Of a stretch of DNA of 64,000 nt, positions 26,542 through 36,319 are shown piece after piece; position 1 is the first letter of the stretch; every line of letters starts with the position of its first letter. Below the pieces are notes generated by a model. The model worked only from the letters and a program-made list of their open reading frames with translations. It was not told where the DNA came from and ran no database searches. Made by a program: the position numbers and the translations under genes. This DNA is from Shewanella colwelliana ATCC 39565 (lineage in GTDB: Bacteria; Pseudomonadota; Gammaproteobacteria; Enterobacterales; Shewanellaceae), in contig NZ_JAEC01000004.1 of assembly GCF_000518705.1 (NCBI RefSeq), positions 342,285-406,284 of the forward strand. The letters are read 5' to 3'.

Positions 26542-29394
26542 TCAAAGCTCCTTCAATAGCCCTTGAGCCTCTTCCTGTTGGCGGTCATTACCATCAAGTT
26601 CGACCTCTTTTAGTAGCGCTTTTGCGCTGTCAACGTCATCAATTTCAATGTAAGCACGTGCGAGATCTAATTTGGCATTCACCGAATTCTCCTCGTCGTC
26701 CACATCCACCATCGATGCGCTTCCCATTAGGTCATCGAGTTCTCCCATGTCGACATCGAGCTCTTTATACTGATCTACATCAGCCACATCTTCATCGGCG
26801 TCGTTGAGTAACCTATCGATATCGATAAAGCCATTATCCTGTTGAAAGGCAGTTAAGTCATGTTCATTAACGGCGCGCGCAGGCTGCTTCTTCAGCTCCT
26901 GAGCATCTAACGCGGCCAGAGCTTGATCAACAGTTAGGTTGTCATCATCTTCTATATTTAGCGATAGTTCATCATCTGCGTCATCAGCATCCGCATGGCT
27001 AACCGCTTTGGTATCCGTGTCGAGTGCCAAATCGCCCATTGCAGCACTGTCCCACTCAAGCACATTTTCATCTGCACGCTTACTGCCTTTTAAGTCGTTA
27101 AAGAATCCAGAGTCACGCGCGGATTTGTCTGCACCGCCATCTGCAGATTCTAAGTCGGCTAATAGTGCATCTAACGCTACATCATCAGAGCTGCCCGCAA
27201 GATCCACTTCTACAACATCATCAGCCTCAAGTGGCGCGTCAGACTCGGCTTCGCTGCTCTGTGGCGTATCAACCTTGTCAAGGTCGGCCAACAAGGTATC
27301 AAGCTCATCATCGCTAGCAGCTTCATCTGAGGATATTTCACTTACGTCGGCTTCAACGACTTCACTGGTATCATCAGCTTCGGTGGCAGGTTCAGTGGCT
27401 GGTTGTTCCAGATCAGCGAGTAAACTATCCAGATCGTCATCCGATACAACATCAGCTTCGATTTCAGCATCAAGTTCAGCGGCGATTAACTCGCTAATAT
27501 CTTCACTGTCTGCTTCAGGCGGGTGACTTTCTGATTCAGTTGGCGTTTCAAACTCTGCCAAAAGCTGATCAAGATCCTCGACGGCATCACTGTCTGACAC
27601 ACTCGGTTGTGCATCTAATTCAGCGGCAATTTGTTCACTCAGATCTTCATTATCTGTATCACTACTTAGCGCCGATTTATCGTCGCTCGCAGGGATCTCG
27701 GTACTTTCAAACTCAGCCAATAAGCTGTCGAGATCAGCCTGTTCATCTGATGTCTCTGATTGGTCATCAAGTTCTGCCGCAATCGACTCACTTAAATCTT
27801 CATCCGTTTGCTCATCGGCGGCCGCTTCAGACATTTTAGGGAGATCAAATTCAGCCAGCAACGCATCCAAATCTTCCTCTTGTGCTTCACTCTCTACAGC
27901 CGTTTCTTCACTGCTATCTTGGGGCCTGTCTAAATCATTCAACAGCGCATCAAGATCCGTGTCATCAGTGGCTTCAGGTGTATCCTGGCTGTCAAAATCT
28001 GCCAATAATGAATCTAAATCATCTTCAGACTCAGCAGCTGTACTCGGCTTTTCGGCAGGAGTATCAAGGTCTGCCAATAGCGAGTCGAGATCATCTTCTT
28101 GTTCAGCTGACGAGTCGACCGCTTCGGCTGGCGTATCAAGATCGGCTAATAATGAATCTAAATCATCTTCTTGGTTGGCGTTAAGCTCATCCTCCTCTTG
28201 CTCACCCATCGCCTCAGCCCAAAGATCATCGAGAGATTGACCTTCCTCATCAGCAACATCCTCGGCAGGCTCATCGGCTTCAATGACCATATCTTGGGCC
28301 ATATCAAGTTGGTCAGAGTCATCGGTTAAGTCGGCTTCAGGTGCCAATTGACTGGCATCAACACTCATCAATGAATCCAAAGAGTCTGATTCATCCTCAG
28401 TATCAAGGTGAACGGCCATCGCAGACGCTTCATCAACAGGCTGTTCGTTGGCCTCACTGATAGGTGCCGGTTCTGCAATCGGCTTCTCTGTTTCACCCGC
28501 TTGATTTGCCTGCTTATCACTTCGACGTCTCAGCGCAAACCAAATACCCATTAGTAGTAAAAATGCCGGGATTGCAGCAGCAACAGCTAAATAGAGCGGG
28601 TTGCTCATCATGGTTTGCCAATCATCACTTGGCGGCTCCACAACTTCCTGAGCCATGGTTTTTTCTTGACGTAACGCCTCGAACTCTGACGTCAATACTG
28701 CCTTTTGCTCTTTTTGAATCAGTAATGCTTCTTCTAACTCGGCCACCTTAGCCGTTAACTCATCAATACGCCCTTGAAGCTGATTGGCGTCATTATTATT
28801 AAGGTCTAATTTATCTTGTGCACGGGCTAATTCATCGGTCAACGATAAGCTTTTTGCTTGTTCCGCTTCAAGCTTGGCCGTCAGTTCTTCAACCTGCTGC
28901 TGCATTTGAACACTGACCGTAGGTAAAGCTGGAGTATTGACTACTGCTTCAGGTACCGGAATAGGCTTGGCATTATCCGCTTTTGCCACCGGGCTTTTGG
29001 CTGTTTGCTTCCAACCTTTGTCACTCTGCTGAGCTTGCTGCTTAGCCAAACTATTGGGAATTGCTTGCATCACCTCTTTAGCAGGGATCAACAAAATCAT
29101 GCCACGCTCTAAGCTGTTATAGTTGTCGCTTGAAAACGCATGAGGGTTAGCATCATAAATAGCGGCCATCACTTGATAAATGGAGACACTGGCATCTGGA
29201 CGCGTTTTTTGAGCTATGCTCCAAAAGGTGTCCGCGGCAGTTGTCGGGCCATATTGGCGCAAGACCTGACGGCTCTCACCATCAGGCCCTGTGATTTTCA
29301 ATGGCTCAGCGGCAGACAATAAGCCCGTCGTTGAGGTTAAAATGACTAATGCGCTGGCAATAATTCCAACAAGATGCGATGTACGAAAGTTCAT
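26542..29394 (-). CDS. fimV: FimV/HubP-type polar hub protein
   Basis: Inner-membrane polar organiser. In Vibrio and Shewanella such proteins position chemotaxis, flagellar and chromosome-origin factors; in Pseudomonas FimV serves type IV pilus twitching. 950 residues: a signal-like N-terminus (to about 28), a LysM-like peptidoglycan-binding region (about 35-110), a coiled coil (about 160-250), a membrane helix near 266-288, then a very acidic cytoplasmic region (about 320-870) with repeats of the form DLDSLLADLD or DDLDSLLAEFE. A conserved FimV C-terminal domain (about 900-950, KLDLARAYIEIDD) ends the protein. It is downstream of asd but has its own terminator and probably its own promoter. 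Confidence 0.93.
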   Translation of the reverse strand: MNFRTSHLVGIIASALVILTSTTGLLSAAEPLKITGPDGESRQVLRQYGPTTAADTFWSIAQKTRPDASVSIYQVMAAIYDANPHAFSSDNYNSLERGMILLIPAKEVMQAIPNSLAKQQAQQSDKGWKQTAKSPVAKADNAKPIPVPEAVVNTPALPTVSVQMQQQVEELTAKLEAEQAKSLSLTDELARAQDKLDLNNNDANQLQGRIDELTAKVAELEEALLIQKEQKAVLTSEFEALRQEKTMAQEVVEPPSDDWQTMMSNPLYLAVAAAIPAFLLLMGIWFALRRRSDKQANQAGETEKPIAEPAPISEANEQPVDEASAMAVHLDTEDESDSLDSLMSVDASQLAPEADLTDDSDQLDMAQDMVIEADEPAEDVADEEGQSLDDLWAEAMGEQEEDELNANQEDDLDSLLADLDTPAEAVDSSAEQEDDLDSLLADLDTPAEKPSTAAESEDDLDSLLADFDSQDTPEATDDTDLDALLNDLDRPQDSSEETAVESEAQEEDLDALLAEFDLPKMSEAAADEQTDEDLSESIAAELDDQSETSDEQADLDSLLAEFESTEIPASDDKSALSSDTDNEDLSEQIAAELDAQPSVSDSDAVEDLDQLLAEFETPTESESHPPEADSEDISELIAAELDAEIEADVVSDDDLDSLLADLEQPATEPATEADDTSEVVEADVSEISSDEAASDDELDTLLADLDKVDTPQSSEAESDAPLEADDVVEVDLAGSSDDVALDALLADLESADGGADKSARDSGFFNDLKGSKRADENVLEWDSAAMGDLALDTDTKAVSHADADDADDELSLNIEDDDNLTVDQALAALDAQELKKQPARAVNEHDLTAFQQDNGFIDIDRLLNDADEDVADVDQYKELDVDMGELDDLMGSASMVDVDDEENSVNAKLDLARAYIEIDDVDSAKALLKEVELDGNDRQQEEAQGLLKEL

Positions 29395-29529
29395 CCTTTC
29401 TTCCCTTTCAAGCGATGTAATGCCGTGTTTTTACAGCATGCTTTAGGCAATTGTATTTATTGAGATTACTATAAACCAGAAATGGGTGCCCTGCTACTAT
29501 TCACAATTCAAAAACAACTGATAAAACAA

Positions 29530-29556
29530 AAAAAGCCTGCATTAAGCAGGCTTTTT
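29530..29556 (-). terminator. Intrinsic terminator after asd
   Basis: AAAAAGCCTGC (29530-29540), loop ATTAA, GCAGGCTTTTT (29546-29556), with further T residues on the minus strand. Confidence 0.9.
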
Positions 29557-29584
29557 CAACGAATTAACATTATAGCGACTGGCG

Positions 29585-30601
29585 TTAATAATAATCTCTA
29601 ATTAAAACTTCAGCGATTTGCACACTATTAAGCGCTGCACCTTTTCTAATGTTATCAGAGACAACCCATAAGTTAATGCCATTGTCATGAGAGATATCTT
29701 TACGCACACGTCCCACATAAACAGGATCGCTACCCGCCGAATCGGTGACGGCTGTTGGATATTCTTCATCAGACTCAAACAGTTCAATGCCCGGCGCGTC
29801 ACGTAACACCGCCTTCACATCCTCAGCATCAGCCGGCTGAATCGTTTCTAGATGTACAGCCTCTGAATGCCCATAAAAAACAGGTACACGTACCGCCGTC
29901 GGATTAACCACAATTTGGTCATCGCCAAATATTTTTTGGGTTTCCCATACCATCTTCATCTCTTCTTTAGTGTAGCCGTTCTCCATAAACACATCGATTT
30001 GTGGCAACACGTTAAACGCAATCTGCTTAGAATACGCTTTAGGCTCAACGGGTAAGCCTTGCAGTAGCTTAGAACATTGGTTCGCGAGTTCTTCAATCGC
30101 TTGTTTACCTGAACCTGATACCGACTGATAAGTCGCCACATTGATACGTGAAATACCAAAGGCATCATAAATTGGTTTCAGAGCAACAAGCATCTGAATA
30201 GTTGAGCAGTTTGGATTAGCGATTATATTGCGGTTTCTGAAATCCGCAATCGCCTGAGGGTTTACCTCTGGAACGACTAGTGGCACGTCAATGTCATACC
30301 TAAAGTGTGAAGTATTATCGATCACCACACAGCCGTGCTCTGCTGCAATAGGTGCCCATTTAGCCGATACATCACCACCTGCAGAGAAAAAGCCGATTTG
30401 GGCTTGTGACCAATCAAACGTATCAACATCAAGGATCTCAACCTGTTTACCGTGGAATGTGACCGTATCTCCTGCACTGCGACTGCTGGCTAATGGGTAC
30501 AAATTCGCTACCGGGAAATTGCGCTCTTCAAGGATCTCAATCATAGTTTGACCCACGGCACCCGATGCACCTAATACGACTACGTTATATTCCTGCGACA
30601 T
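29585..30601 (-). CDS. asd: Aspartate-semialdehyde dehydrogenase
   Basis: Reduces aspartyl phosphate to aspartate semialdehyde for lysine, threonine, methionine and diaminopimelate synthesis. 338 residues from the ATG at 30601. The NADP loop reads VLGASGAVGQT and the active-site Cys is in NPNCSTIQM. The E. coli neighbour in this position is usg, a homologue of Asd; the intact active site here argues for a true enzyme. The start lies 2 bp after the pdxB stop, with AGGAG inside the pdxB end, so the two are probably coupled. Confidence 0.95.
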   Translation of the reverse strand: MSQEYNVVVLGASGAVGQTMIEILEERNFPVANLYPLASSRSAGDTVTFHGKQVEILDVDTFDWSQAQIGFFSAGGDVSAKWAPIAAEHGCVVIDNTSHFRYDIDVPLVVPEVNPQAIADFRNRNIIANPNCSTIQMLVALKPIYDAFGISRINVATYQSVSGSGKQAIEELANQCSKLLQGLPVEPKAYSKQIAFNVLPQIDVFMENGYTKEEMKMVWETQKIFGDDQIVVNPTAVRVPVFYGHSEAVHLETIQPADAEDVKAVLRDAPGIELFESDEEYPTAVTDSAGSDPVYVGRVRKDISHDNGINLWVVSDNIRKGAALNSVQIAEVLIRDYY

Positions 30602-30603
30602 AA

Positions 30604-31734
30604 TTACAGACCGACTCCTGAAAAACCTATATTGGACAACCAATCTACATCAGAACACGCATTGTTGGCTAGCGTTAAGGCGCTAAATTCACGCCTGTGC
30701 TTGTGATTTTTTCTCATAAGATCAAACCCATTGTTATTTAGGAATCTTTGCCTAAATAATTCATCGTCATCACGCAGATCATAAACCAACCGTGACAAGG
30801 TCAATAACCCTTTTTCCTCTGGTTGTTCATTCAAGGTAACGGCATGACTCCAAAGCGCTGGCAACAAGCTATCCATTGACTTATCGCCACTTTTATCCAA
30901 CCGCGCCATTAGTGCCTGATAAAGCATAAATGTCCCTCTCGCTTTGCCCTCTAAACTGTAACCAGCAATATGGGGCGTGGCGATCTCTGTGAGCGGGACA
31001 AGTTCTGGCATGGGATGGGGTTCACCTTCCCACACGTCGAGCACTAGCTTAATATCCTCTCTCTGACGCTTTAGTGCAATCAAAGCGCGATTATCTATCA
31101 CCTCTCCGCGGCAGCAATTAAGCAGCCATGTACCTGACTTTAATGAAGCCAGGCGCTTTTCGTCGAACAGGTACCAGGTAGGATGCGTGCCTGTTTTTGT
31201 TAATGGCACATGTAATGAGATCACATCACATAGCTCAACTAACCTATCAAGGCTAACAAAGGCTCGTGGATCGGCAGATTGCGCAACAAAAGGGTCATGC
31301 AACAAGGTTTTGACACCATAAGCTTCGAGGCACTTTTGCACAGCACTGCCCGTATTTCCTGCGCCAACAATGCCTACAACTTTGTCCTTTAATGGCTCAG
31401 AAAAACGCCGAGCTAGCTCTAACATGGCGATAAACGCATATTCTCCCACGGCCGTTGCATTGCAACCAGGTGCATTGGCGTAACCAATTTCACGGCTATC
31501 AAGGTACTGGGTATCGATATGATCCATACCAATGGTCGCCGTCCCAACAAACTGAAGGTTTTTGCAACTGGCTAACAAACCGGCGTTTACTTTGGTGACT
31601 GACCGCACCAACAACACATCAATATCACTCAGTTGCTGTGCTTGAAGACTACGACCATCGACGCGAATAATCTCTCCGAGATCCCCAAACAGGGCATCGA
31701 CATACGGCATGTTTTCATCGGCAACGATTTTCAT
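30604..31734 (-). CDS. pdxB: Erythronate-4-phosphate dehydrogenase
   Basis: Second step of DXP-independent (deoxyxylulose-linked) pyridoxal phosphate synthesis, oxidising 4-phosphoerythronate. 376 residues of the D-2-hydroxyacid dehydrogenase family. It starts [11 protein letters not shown], has the NAD loop [13 protein letters not shown], the catalytic Arg in [10 protein letters not shown], and Glu/His in WEGEP and [12 protein letters not shown]. The C-terminal dimerisation domain (after about 290) distinguishes PdxB from relatives. It is first in pdxB-asd. Confidence 0.96.
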   Translation of the reverse strand: MKIVADENMPYVDALFGDLGEIIRVDGRSLQAQQLSDIDVLLVRSVTKVNAGLLASCKNLQFVGTATIGMDHIDTQYLDSREIGYANAPGCNATAVGEYAFIAMLELARRFSEPLKDKVVGIVGAGNTGSAVQKCLEAYGVKTLLHDPFVAQSADPRAFVSLDRLVELCDVISLHVPLTKTGTHPTWYLFDEKRLASLKSGTWLLNCCRGEVIDNRALIALKRQREDIKLVLDVWEGEPHPMPELVPLTEIATPHIAGYSLEGKARGTFMLYQALMARLDKSGDKSMDSLLPALWSHAVTLNEQPEEKGLLTLSRLVYDLRDDDELFRQRFLNNNGFDLMRKNHKHRREFSALTLANNACSDVDWLSNIGFSGVGL

Positions 31735-31795
31735 TGGGTGATTTTACTCTAGACAAAATAAACAATGATGTGACTTTACCTTAATCTATAGACAC

Positions 31796-31821
31796 AAAAA
31801 AGGAGCCTAACGGCTCCTTTT
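31796..31821 (-). terminator. Intrinsic terminator after ndk
   Basis: AAAAGGAGCC (31798-31807), loop TAAC, GGCTCCTTTT (31812-31821), followed on the minus strand by more T residues. It lies about 25 bp past the ndk stop. Confidence 0.88.
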
Positions 31822-31845
31822 GATGTGCTATGCAACATACTCAAA

Positions 31846-32277
31846 TTAACGAGTACGTGGGCAAAGCTCTTCAGTGCTGAAGAAGTAAGCAACTTCACGT
31901 TCAGCAGAAGCAACAGAATCTGAACCGTGTGCCGCATTCTCATCGATGCTTTCTGCGAAATCTGCACGGATAGTACCAGGAGCAGCTTCAGCTGGGTTAG
32001 TTGCACCAAGAATATCACGGTGAGCTAGAACAGCGTTTTCGCCTTCTAGAACTTGAACCATGATAGGACCTGAAGTCATGAAAGCAACAAGTGCACCGAA
32101 GAAAGGACGCTCGCTATGCTCAGCGTAGAAACCTTCAGCTTGCTCTTGGCTTAAGTGAACCATTTTAGAAGCGATGATTTTAAGGCCAGCTGTTTCAAAA
32201 CGGTTATAGATAGCGCCAATGTTGTTTTTAGCAACTGCATCAGGCTTGATGATAGAAAAAGTACGTTCGATAGCCAT
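31846..32277 (-). CDS. ndk: Nucleoside diphosphate kinase
   Basis: Balances nucleoside triphosphate pools by phosphate transfer through a phospho-His. 143 residues; the catalytic His is residue 117, in NAAHGSDS. It begins [24 protein letters not shown] about 6 bp upstream supports the start. It is monocistronic between pdxB and iscX, with its own terminator. Confidence 0.98.
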   Translation of the reverse strand: MAIERTFSIIKPDAVAKNNIGAIYNRFETAGLKIIASKMVHLSQEQAEGFYAEHSERPFFGALVAFMTSGPIMVQVLEGENAVLAHRDILGATNPAEAAPGTIRADFAESIDENAAHGSDSVASAEREVAYFFSTEELCPRTR

Positions 32278-32455
32278 GTCTAGCTTCCTTTAATAAACAG
32301 GTTTAAAAAAATTCGCGCGGATTATACGAAATTTAACGGCAAAAACCTACCTTTATAGAAAGATGAATGAGACTTTCCTCTCATTACACTGTTGGCGATA
32401 TGGGATCTTGCACGAACAATCATCACCCACAGCCAGCCCTATCACTAAAATTGGC

Positions 32456-32647
32456 CTAATACTCTTCAATCCAATGGCTTTGGATTGCCTCTAAAATACG
32501 CTCATTACAATGTTCAGGATCATCGTCAAACCCCTCTAATGCAATGACCCAATCAAACAGATCGGTAAAAAGAACCTGCTGGGGATCTACATCAGGAAAC
32601 GTTTCTAGCAAACATAATGCGATATCGAGCGAATCAATCCATTTCAT
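32456..32647 (-). CDS. iscX: Fe-S assembly protein IscX
   Basis: Small acidic adaptor that binds IscS and modulates cysteine desulfurase activity and iron delivery. 63 residues from the ATG at 32647 (TGAGG 6 bp upstream), close to the E. coli length. Typical motifs are MKWIDSLDIA and DLFDWVIALEGFDDDPEHCNE. It is the last isc gene, but a full terminator lies between fdx and iscX, so its expression may depend on read-through or a separate promoter. Confidence 0.95.
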   Translation of the reverse strand: MKWIDSLDIALCLLETFPDVDPQQVLFTDLFDWVIALEGFDDDPEHCNERILEAIQSHWIEEY

Positions 32648-32706
32648 AACAACCTCAGGGTTAATTTGATACCCATGAGCATAGTTGTTAGCGCTGTAAA
32701 ACACAC

Positions 32707-32736
32707 AAAAAAGCCAGTCATAAAGACTGGCTTTTT
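32707..32736 (-). terminator. Intrinsic terminator between fdx and iscX
   Basis: AAAAAGCCAGTC (32708-32719), loop ATAAA, GACTGGCTTTTT (32725-32736). On the minus strand it is followed by six T residues. It starts 16 bp after the fdx stop and ends about 60 bp before the iscX start. Confidence 0.88.
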
Positions 32737-32751
32737 ATCGGCAAGGTTGAA

Positions 32752-33087
32752 TTAACCTTCGCTGACCATATTGATGGTATATTTCGGAATATCGACCACT
32801 AAGTCACAATCTGGTACACGAGATTGACACGATAAGCGACTTTCAGGCTCTAAGCCCCAAGCTTTATCAAGCATATCATCTTCTAGCTCATCACTGGGTT
32901 CAAGCTCATCAAACCCTTCACGGATGATCACATGGCATGTGGTACAAGCACATGACTTTTCACAAGCATGTTCAATATGGATACCACTTCGTAGCGCAAC
33001 GTCTAATACCGTTTCGCCTTGCTGAGCTTCCACGACAGCCCCATCTGGACACAACTCTTCATGGGGTAAAAAAACTATTTGTGGCAT
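32752..33087 (-). CDS. fdx: ISC-type [2Fe-2S] ferredoxin
   Basis: Electron donor for Fe-S cluster assembly. 111 residues, adrenodoxin type. The cluster Cys residues are in the loop HACEKSCACTTCHV and a further one in LSCQS. It begins MPQIVFLPHEELCP, very like E. coli Fdx. It is 9 bp downstream of hscA. Confidence 0.97.
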   Translation of the reverse strand: MPQIVFLPHEELCPDGAVVEAQQGETVLDVALRSGIHIEHACEKSCACTTCHVIIREGFDELEPSDELEDDMLDKAWGLEPESRLSCQSRVPDCDLVVDIPKYTINMVSEG

Positions 33088-33095
33088 ATCGTTAC

Positions 33096-34958
33096 CTATA
33101 TATTATCAACAGACTGACCTTTAAAGGCCAACCTAATAGAGTTATCCATACGTTTCGCAGCAAAGGATTGACTCGCCTCATCAAGCGCCTCTATGGCTTT
33201 CTCGATTGCGCTGACATCATTTTGTGCAGCGGTTTGAGCAAGATGCGCCATTCCCTGTTCAATCAATGCAGCTTCTTTTTGGGACAGTAACTCACTGTCT
33301 TTACCTAATGCGGCTGACAATGATTCTAATACCCGTGCGGCTTCAACCTGTTGCTCTGCGAGCATACGTCGTTCAATATCTTCTTTGGCATTCGCCATGG
33401 AGTCTTTTAGCATAGTGCCGATCTCTTGATCGGTTAAACCAAACGACGGTTTAACTTGAATCGTCGCCTGCACGCCAGATGACTTCTCCATCGCTGTCAC
33501 ACTCAATAATCCGTCAGCATCAACCTGAAAAGTGACTCGAATATGCGCAGCACCAGCTGCCATGGGAGGGATACCTTTTAATGTAAAGCGCGCCAATGAG
33601 CGGCAATCGGAGACCAACTCTCGTTCGCCTTGCACAACATGAAAAGCCATCGCGGTTTGCCCATCTTTAAAGGTCGTAAACTCTTGAGCGCGGGCAACGG
33701 GAATAGTGGTGTTACGTGAAACCACCTTTTCTATCAAGCCCCCCATGGTTTCAATACCTAAAGAGAGCGGAATAACATCAAGAAGCAGCAGATCGGACTC
33801 GGGCTTATTCCCCACTAAAATATCAGCTTGAATCGCTGCACCAATCGCAACAACACGATCGGGATCAATCGACGTCAATGGCGTACGACCAAAGAGTTTA
33901 GCCACGCTATCGCGTACAAGTGGTACGCGAGTAGAACCACCCACCATAACGGTTTCTAGAACTTCATCGGCGGCTATACCTGCATCACGTAGCGCTCGGC
34001 GGCAACTCGCCATCGTTTTTTTCACTAACGGCGTGATGATCTCGTCGAATTTATCTTTATCGACACTGCACTCAAACGTTTGCCCGTTGGTTAACACCAA
34101 TGAGGCTGTAACCGCTGTGTCATCAGTTAATGCTTCTTTTACCCGGCGTGACTCAATCAATAATGCGCGCTGTTCTTGAGCCGTTAAGTCGCTTAAATGC
34201 CAAGCGCTTTGTAAATACTCTGCCAACACATGATCAAAGTCATCTCCACCAAGTGCGGAGTCACCACCAGTGGCCATCACCTCAAACACGCCTTTATTCA
34301 AGCGTAATATTGAGATATCAAAGGTTCCACCACCTAAATCGTAGATGGCAATAATCCCCTCTTGTCCAGAGTCTAAACCATAAGCAATTGCTGCCGCCGT
34401 CGGCTCGTTAAGTAAACGCAAGACTTTAATGCCCAACAAGCCAGCAGCATCTTTTGTACCTTGGCGCTGTGCGTCATCAAAATAAGCAGGAACCGTGATC
34501 ACTACGCCCTCGAGTGACCCACCTAATGTTTTTTCGGCGCGTTCTACAAGTGGCTTTAATATTTCTGCCGAGACCTGGATAGGATTAACTTGACCACCAG
34601 CTGTGTTAAACAGTGGCAACCCGTTTTCACTGGCAGAGAAATGATACGGTAATGACTGCTCTTTAGCCTGAATATCGGTTAGGCTTCTGCCCATAAATCG
34701 CTTGACCGAAACGATAGTATTAAGCGGATCTTGAGCTGAAAAATGCTCAGCATCCACACCTACCTGCACCAACTGCTCGCTGTAGCGAACAACCGAGGGA
34801 ATGGCATGGACTGCATTTTCGTTGGGTAAGGTGTCAGCAACGCCACTTCGTACAGCAGCCACTAATGAATTGGTGGTCCCTAAATCGATACCCACCGCTA
34901 ATCGATGTTGATGAGGAGCCGCGCTTTGTCCGGGTTCAGCAATTTGCAAAAGTGCCAT
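33096..34958 (-). CDS. hscA: Fe-S chaperone HscA (Hsp70 family)
   Basis: Specialised Hsp70 that releases clusters from IscU with HscB. 620 residues from the ATG at 34958 (GGAT upstream); the frame extends ten codons further to a TTG, which I reject. The ATPase domain has [12 protein letters not shown] and [14 protein letters not shown]; the substrate-binding domain begins near residue 390. A hairpin plus A/T-rich tract just upstream may attenuate its expression relative to iscSUA-hscB. Confidence 0.96.
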   Translation of the reverse strand: MALLQIAEPGQSAAPHQHRLAVGIDLGTTNSLVAAVRSGVADTLPNENAVHAIPSVVRYSEQLVQVGVDAEHFSAQDPLNTIVSVKRFMGRSLTDIQAKEQSLPYHFSASENGLPLFNTAGGQVNPIQVSAEILKPLVERAEKTLGGSLEGVVITVPAYFDDAQRQGTKDAAGLLGIKVLRLLNEPTAAAIAYGLDSGQEGIIAIYDLGGGTFDISILRLNKGVFEVMATGGDSALGGDDFDHVLAEYLQSAWHLSDLTAQEQRALLIESRRVKEALTDDTAVTASLVLTNGQTFECSVDKDKFDEIITPLVKKTMASCRRALRDAGIAADEVLETVMVGGSTRVPLVRDSVAKLFGRTPLTSIDPDRVVAIGAAIQADILVGNKPESDLLLLDVIPLSLGIETMGGLIEKVVSRNTTIPVARAQEFTTFKDGQTAMAFHVVQGERELVSDCRSLARFTLKGIPPMAAGAAHIRVTFQVDADGLLSVTAMEKSSGVQATIQVKPSFGLTDQEIGTMLKDSMANAKEDIERRMLAEQQVEAARVLESLSAALGKDSELLSQKEAALIEQGMAHLAQTAAQNDVSAIEKAIEALDEASQSFAAKRMDNSIRLAFKGQSVDNI

Positions 34959-34971
34959 ATCTATCCAACTT

Positions 34972-35001
34972 AAAAAATAAAGGCCCAATCAAGATTGAGC
35001 C
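34972..35001 (-). terminator. Terminator-like hairpin between hscB and hscA (possible attenuator)
   Basis: On the minus strand GGCTCAATC, TT, GATTGGGCC forms a stem of 7-9 bp (one G-T wobble), followed directly by TTTATTTTTT. It starts 20 bp past the hscB stop and ends about 14 bp before the hscA ATG, so it could reduce transcription or occlude the hscA leader. Confidence 0.55.
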
Positions 35002-35020
35002 AGTCAACAATTGATTGCCT

Positions 35021-35542
35021 CTAAAAAAGAGCGTCTTCTGCCCTAGCGAGTTCATCTTGTAATTTTGCCATAAATTTCAGTTTACGTATCATATCCGCAA
35101 CGTTTAGCAGATCTTGCTCACTATCGCTGTCGATGAGTTTACTCATCTGCGATTTTATTTGAGCCGTGTAGTCTGAAAAAGAGTGGTGTAACTGTTCGAT
35201 ATGCTCCTCAGGAGCATCGCTGTCAGTGATATCCTCAAGCGATTCTCGCCATTCCATCTGCTGCATTAAAAACTGGGTGTCTTTAACCGTTGTGGATTCA
35301 TGACTCAAATCAAAGCCTTTGAGGCTCAAGATATGTTCAGCACGTAGAATGGGATGTTTTAAGGTGTTATATCCATCATTAACCTGAGCCGCGCGCTGAA
35401 CCGCTATGCGTTTATCTTGCTCACTCGCGTTGGCAAATTTATCAGGATGCACCGCCCGCTGCAGATCGCGGTAGCGCTCTGCCAACAAGGCGGTATCAAG
35501 ATCATATTCAGGCAAAAAACTAAACAACTCAAAATAGTTCAT
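35021..35542 (-). CDS. hscB: Fe-S co-chaperone HscB (J-domain protein)
   Basis: Delivers IscU to HscA. 173 residues from the ATG at 35542; the frame runs further up into iscA, but [13 protein letters not shown] is the family start. The J-domain HPD motif appears in AVHPDKFAN, and the C-terminal three-helix bundle binds IscU. It is 17 bp downstream of iscA. Confidence 0.96.
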   Translation of the reverse strand: MNYFELFSFLPEYDLDTALLAERYRDLQRAVHPDKFANASEQDKRIAVQRAAQVNDGYNTLKHPILRAEHILSLKGFDLSHESTTVKDTQFLMQQMEWRESLEDITDSDAPEEHIEQLHHSFSDYTAQIKSQMSKLIDSDSEQDLLNVADMIRKLKFMAKLQDELARAEDALF

Positions 35543-35559
35543 GTATTTAGATTCGGTAG

Positions 35560-35883
35560 TTAGACTGTAAAGCTTTCGCCGCAGCCACACTCCCCTTTTG
35601 CGTTAGGGTTATTGAACTGGAAACCTTCGTTAAGACCTTCTTTAATAAAATCTAACTCAATTCCCTGAAGATATACGAAGCTCTTAGCATCAATGATGAT
35701 TTTCACATCTTCGATATCAAAGACTTCATCATCGGCATTCAGATCATCGACAAATTCTAGCACGTAAGCCATGCCTGAACAGCCAGAGGTTCTTAACCCT
35801 AAACGTAATCCAATACCCTTCCCGCGGCTAACCAAAAAGCTTTTTACTCGCTCGGCAGCCGCTGGAGTCATCGTTATTGCCAT
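35560..35883 (-). CDS. iscA: Iron-sulfur assembly protein IscA
   Basis: A-type Fe-S carrier. 107 residues with the three conserved Cys residues in TSGCSGMAY and CGCG near the C-terminus. It begins [17 protein letters not shown]. It lies between iscU (14 bp gap) and hscB. Confidence 0.97.
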   Translation of the reverse strand: MAITMTPAAAERVKSFLVSRGKGIGLRLGLRTSGCSGMAYVLEFVDDLNADDEVFDIEDVKIIIDAKSFVYLQGIELDFIKEGLNEGFQFNNPNAKGECGCGESFTV

Positions 35884-35897
35884 ATTAACTCCGAATA

Positions 35898-36281
35898 TTA
35901 CTTGTCGTGCTTTGACTTGTAGTCTTCTAACGCTGCTTTAATCGCATCTTCTGCCAAAATAGAGCAGTGGATTTTAACAGGCGGTAAAGCAAGTTCTTCC
36001 GCAATATCCGTATTCTTAATCGCTTGTGCTTCTTCGATGGTCTTGCCTTTAACCCACTCTGTAACTAAAGAGCTTGATGCAATCGCACTGCCACAGCCGT
36101 AAGTCTTGAACTTTGCATCTTCAATGATACCATTTGCATCAATTTTTAGTTGTAGCTTCATCACGTCACCACAAGCTGGCGCACCAACCATTCCGGTCAC
36201 AACTGATGAGTCGTTCTTGTCAAATGAACCTACGTTACGCGGGTTCTCATAATGATCTATTACTTTTTCACTGTAAGCCAT
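35898..36281 (-). CDS. iscU: Fe-S scaffold protein IscU
   Basis: Scaffold on which [2Fe-2S] clusters are built. 127 residues: [18 protein letters not shown] at the start, the Cys ligands in [22 protein letters not shown] and the third near CSILAEDAI, and the HscA-recognition motif LPPVK immediately before it. It is 38 bp downstream of iscS. Confidence 0.98.
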   Translation of the reverse strand: MAYSEKVIDHYENPRNVGSFDKNDSSVVTGMVGAPACGDVMKLQLKIDANGIIEDAKFKTYGCGSAIASSSLVTEWVKGKTIEEAQAIKNTDIAEELALPPVKIHCSILAEDAIKAALEDYKSKHDK

Positions 36282-36319
36282 GATTCTGCTCCAATCGCTC
36301 TATTCGTTTATTAGCCGGA

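Noticed and set aside
26939..27526. 195-codon Ser-rich antisense ORF within fimV
   Set aside because: It is the mirror of the Asp/Glu/Ser-rich repeats of fimV; its composition is a codon-bias shadow.
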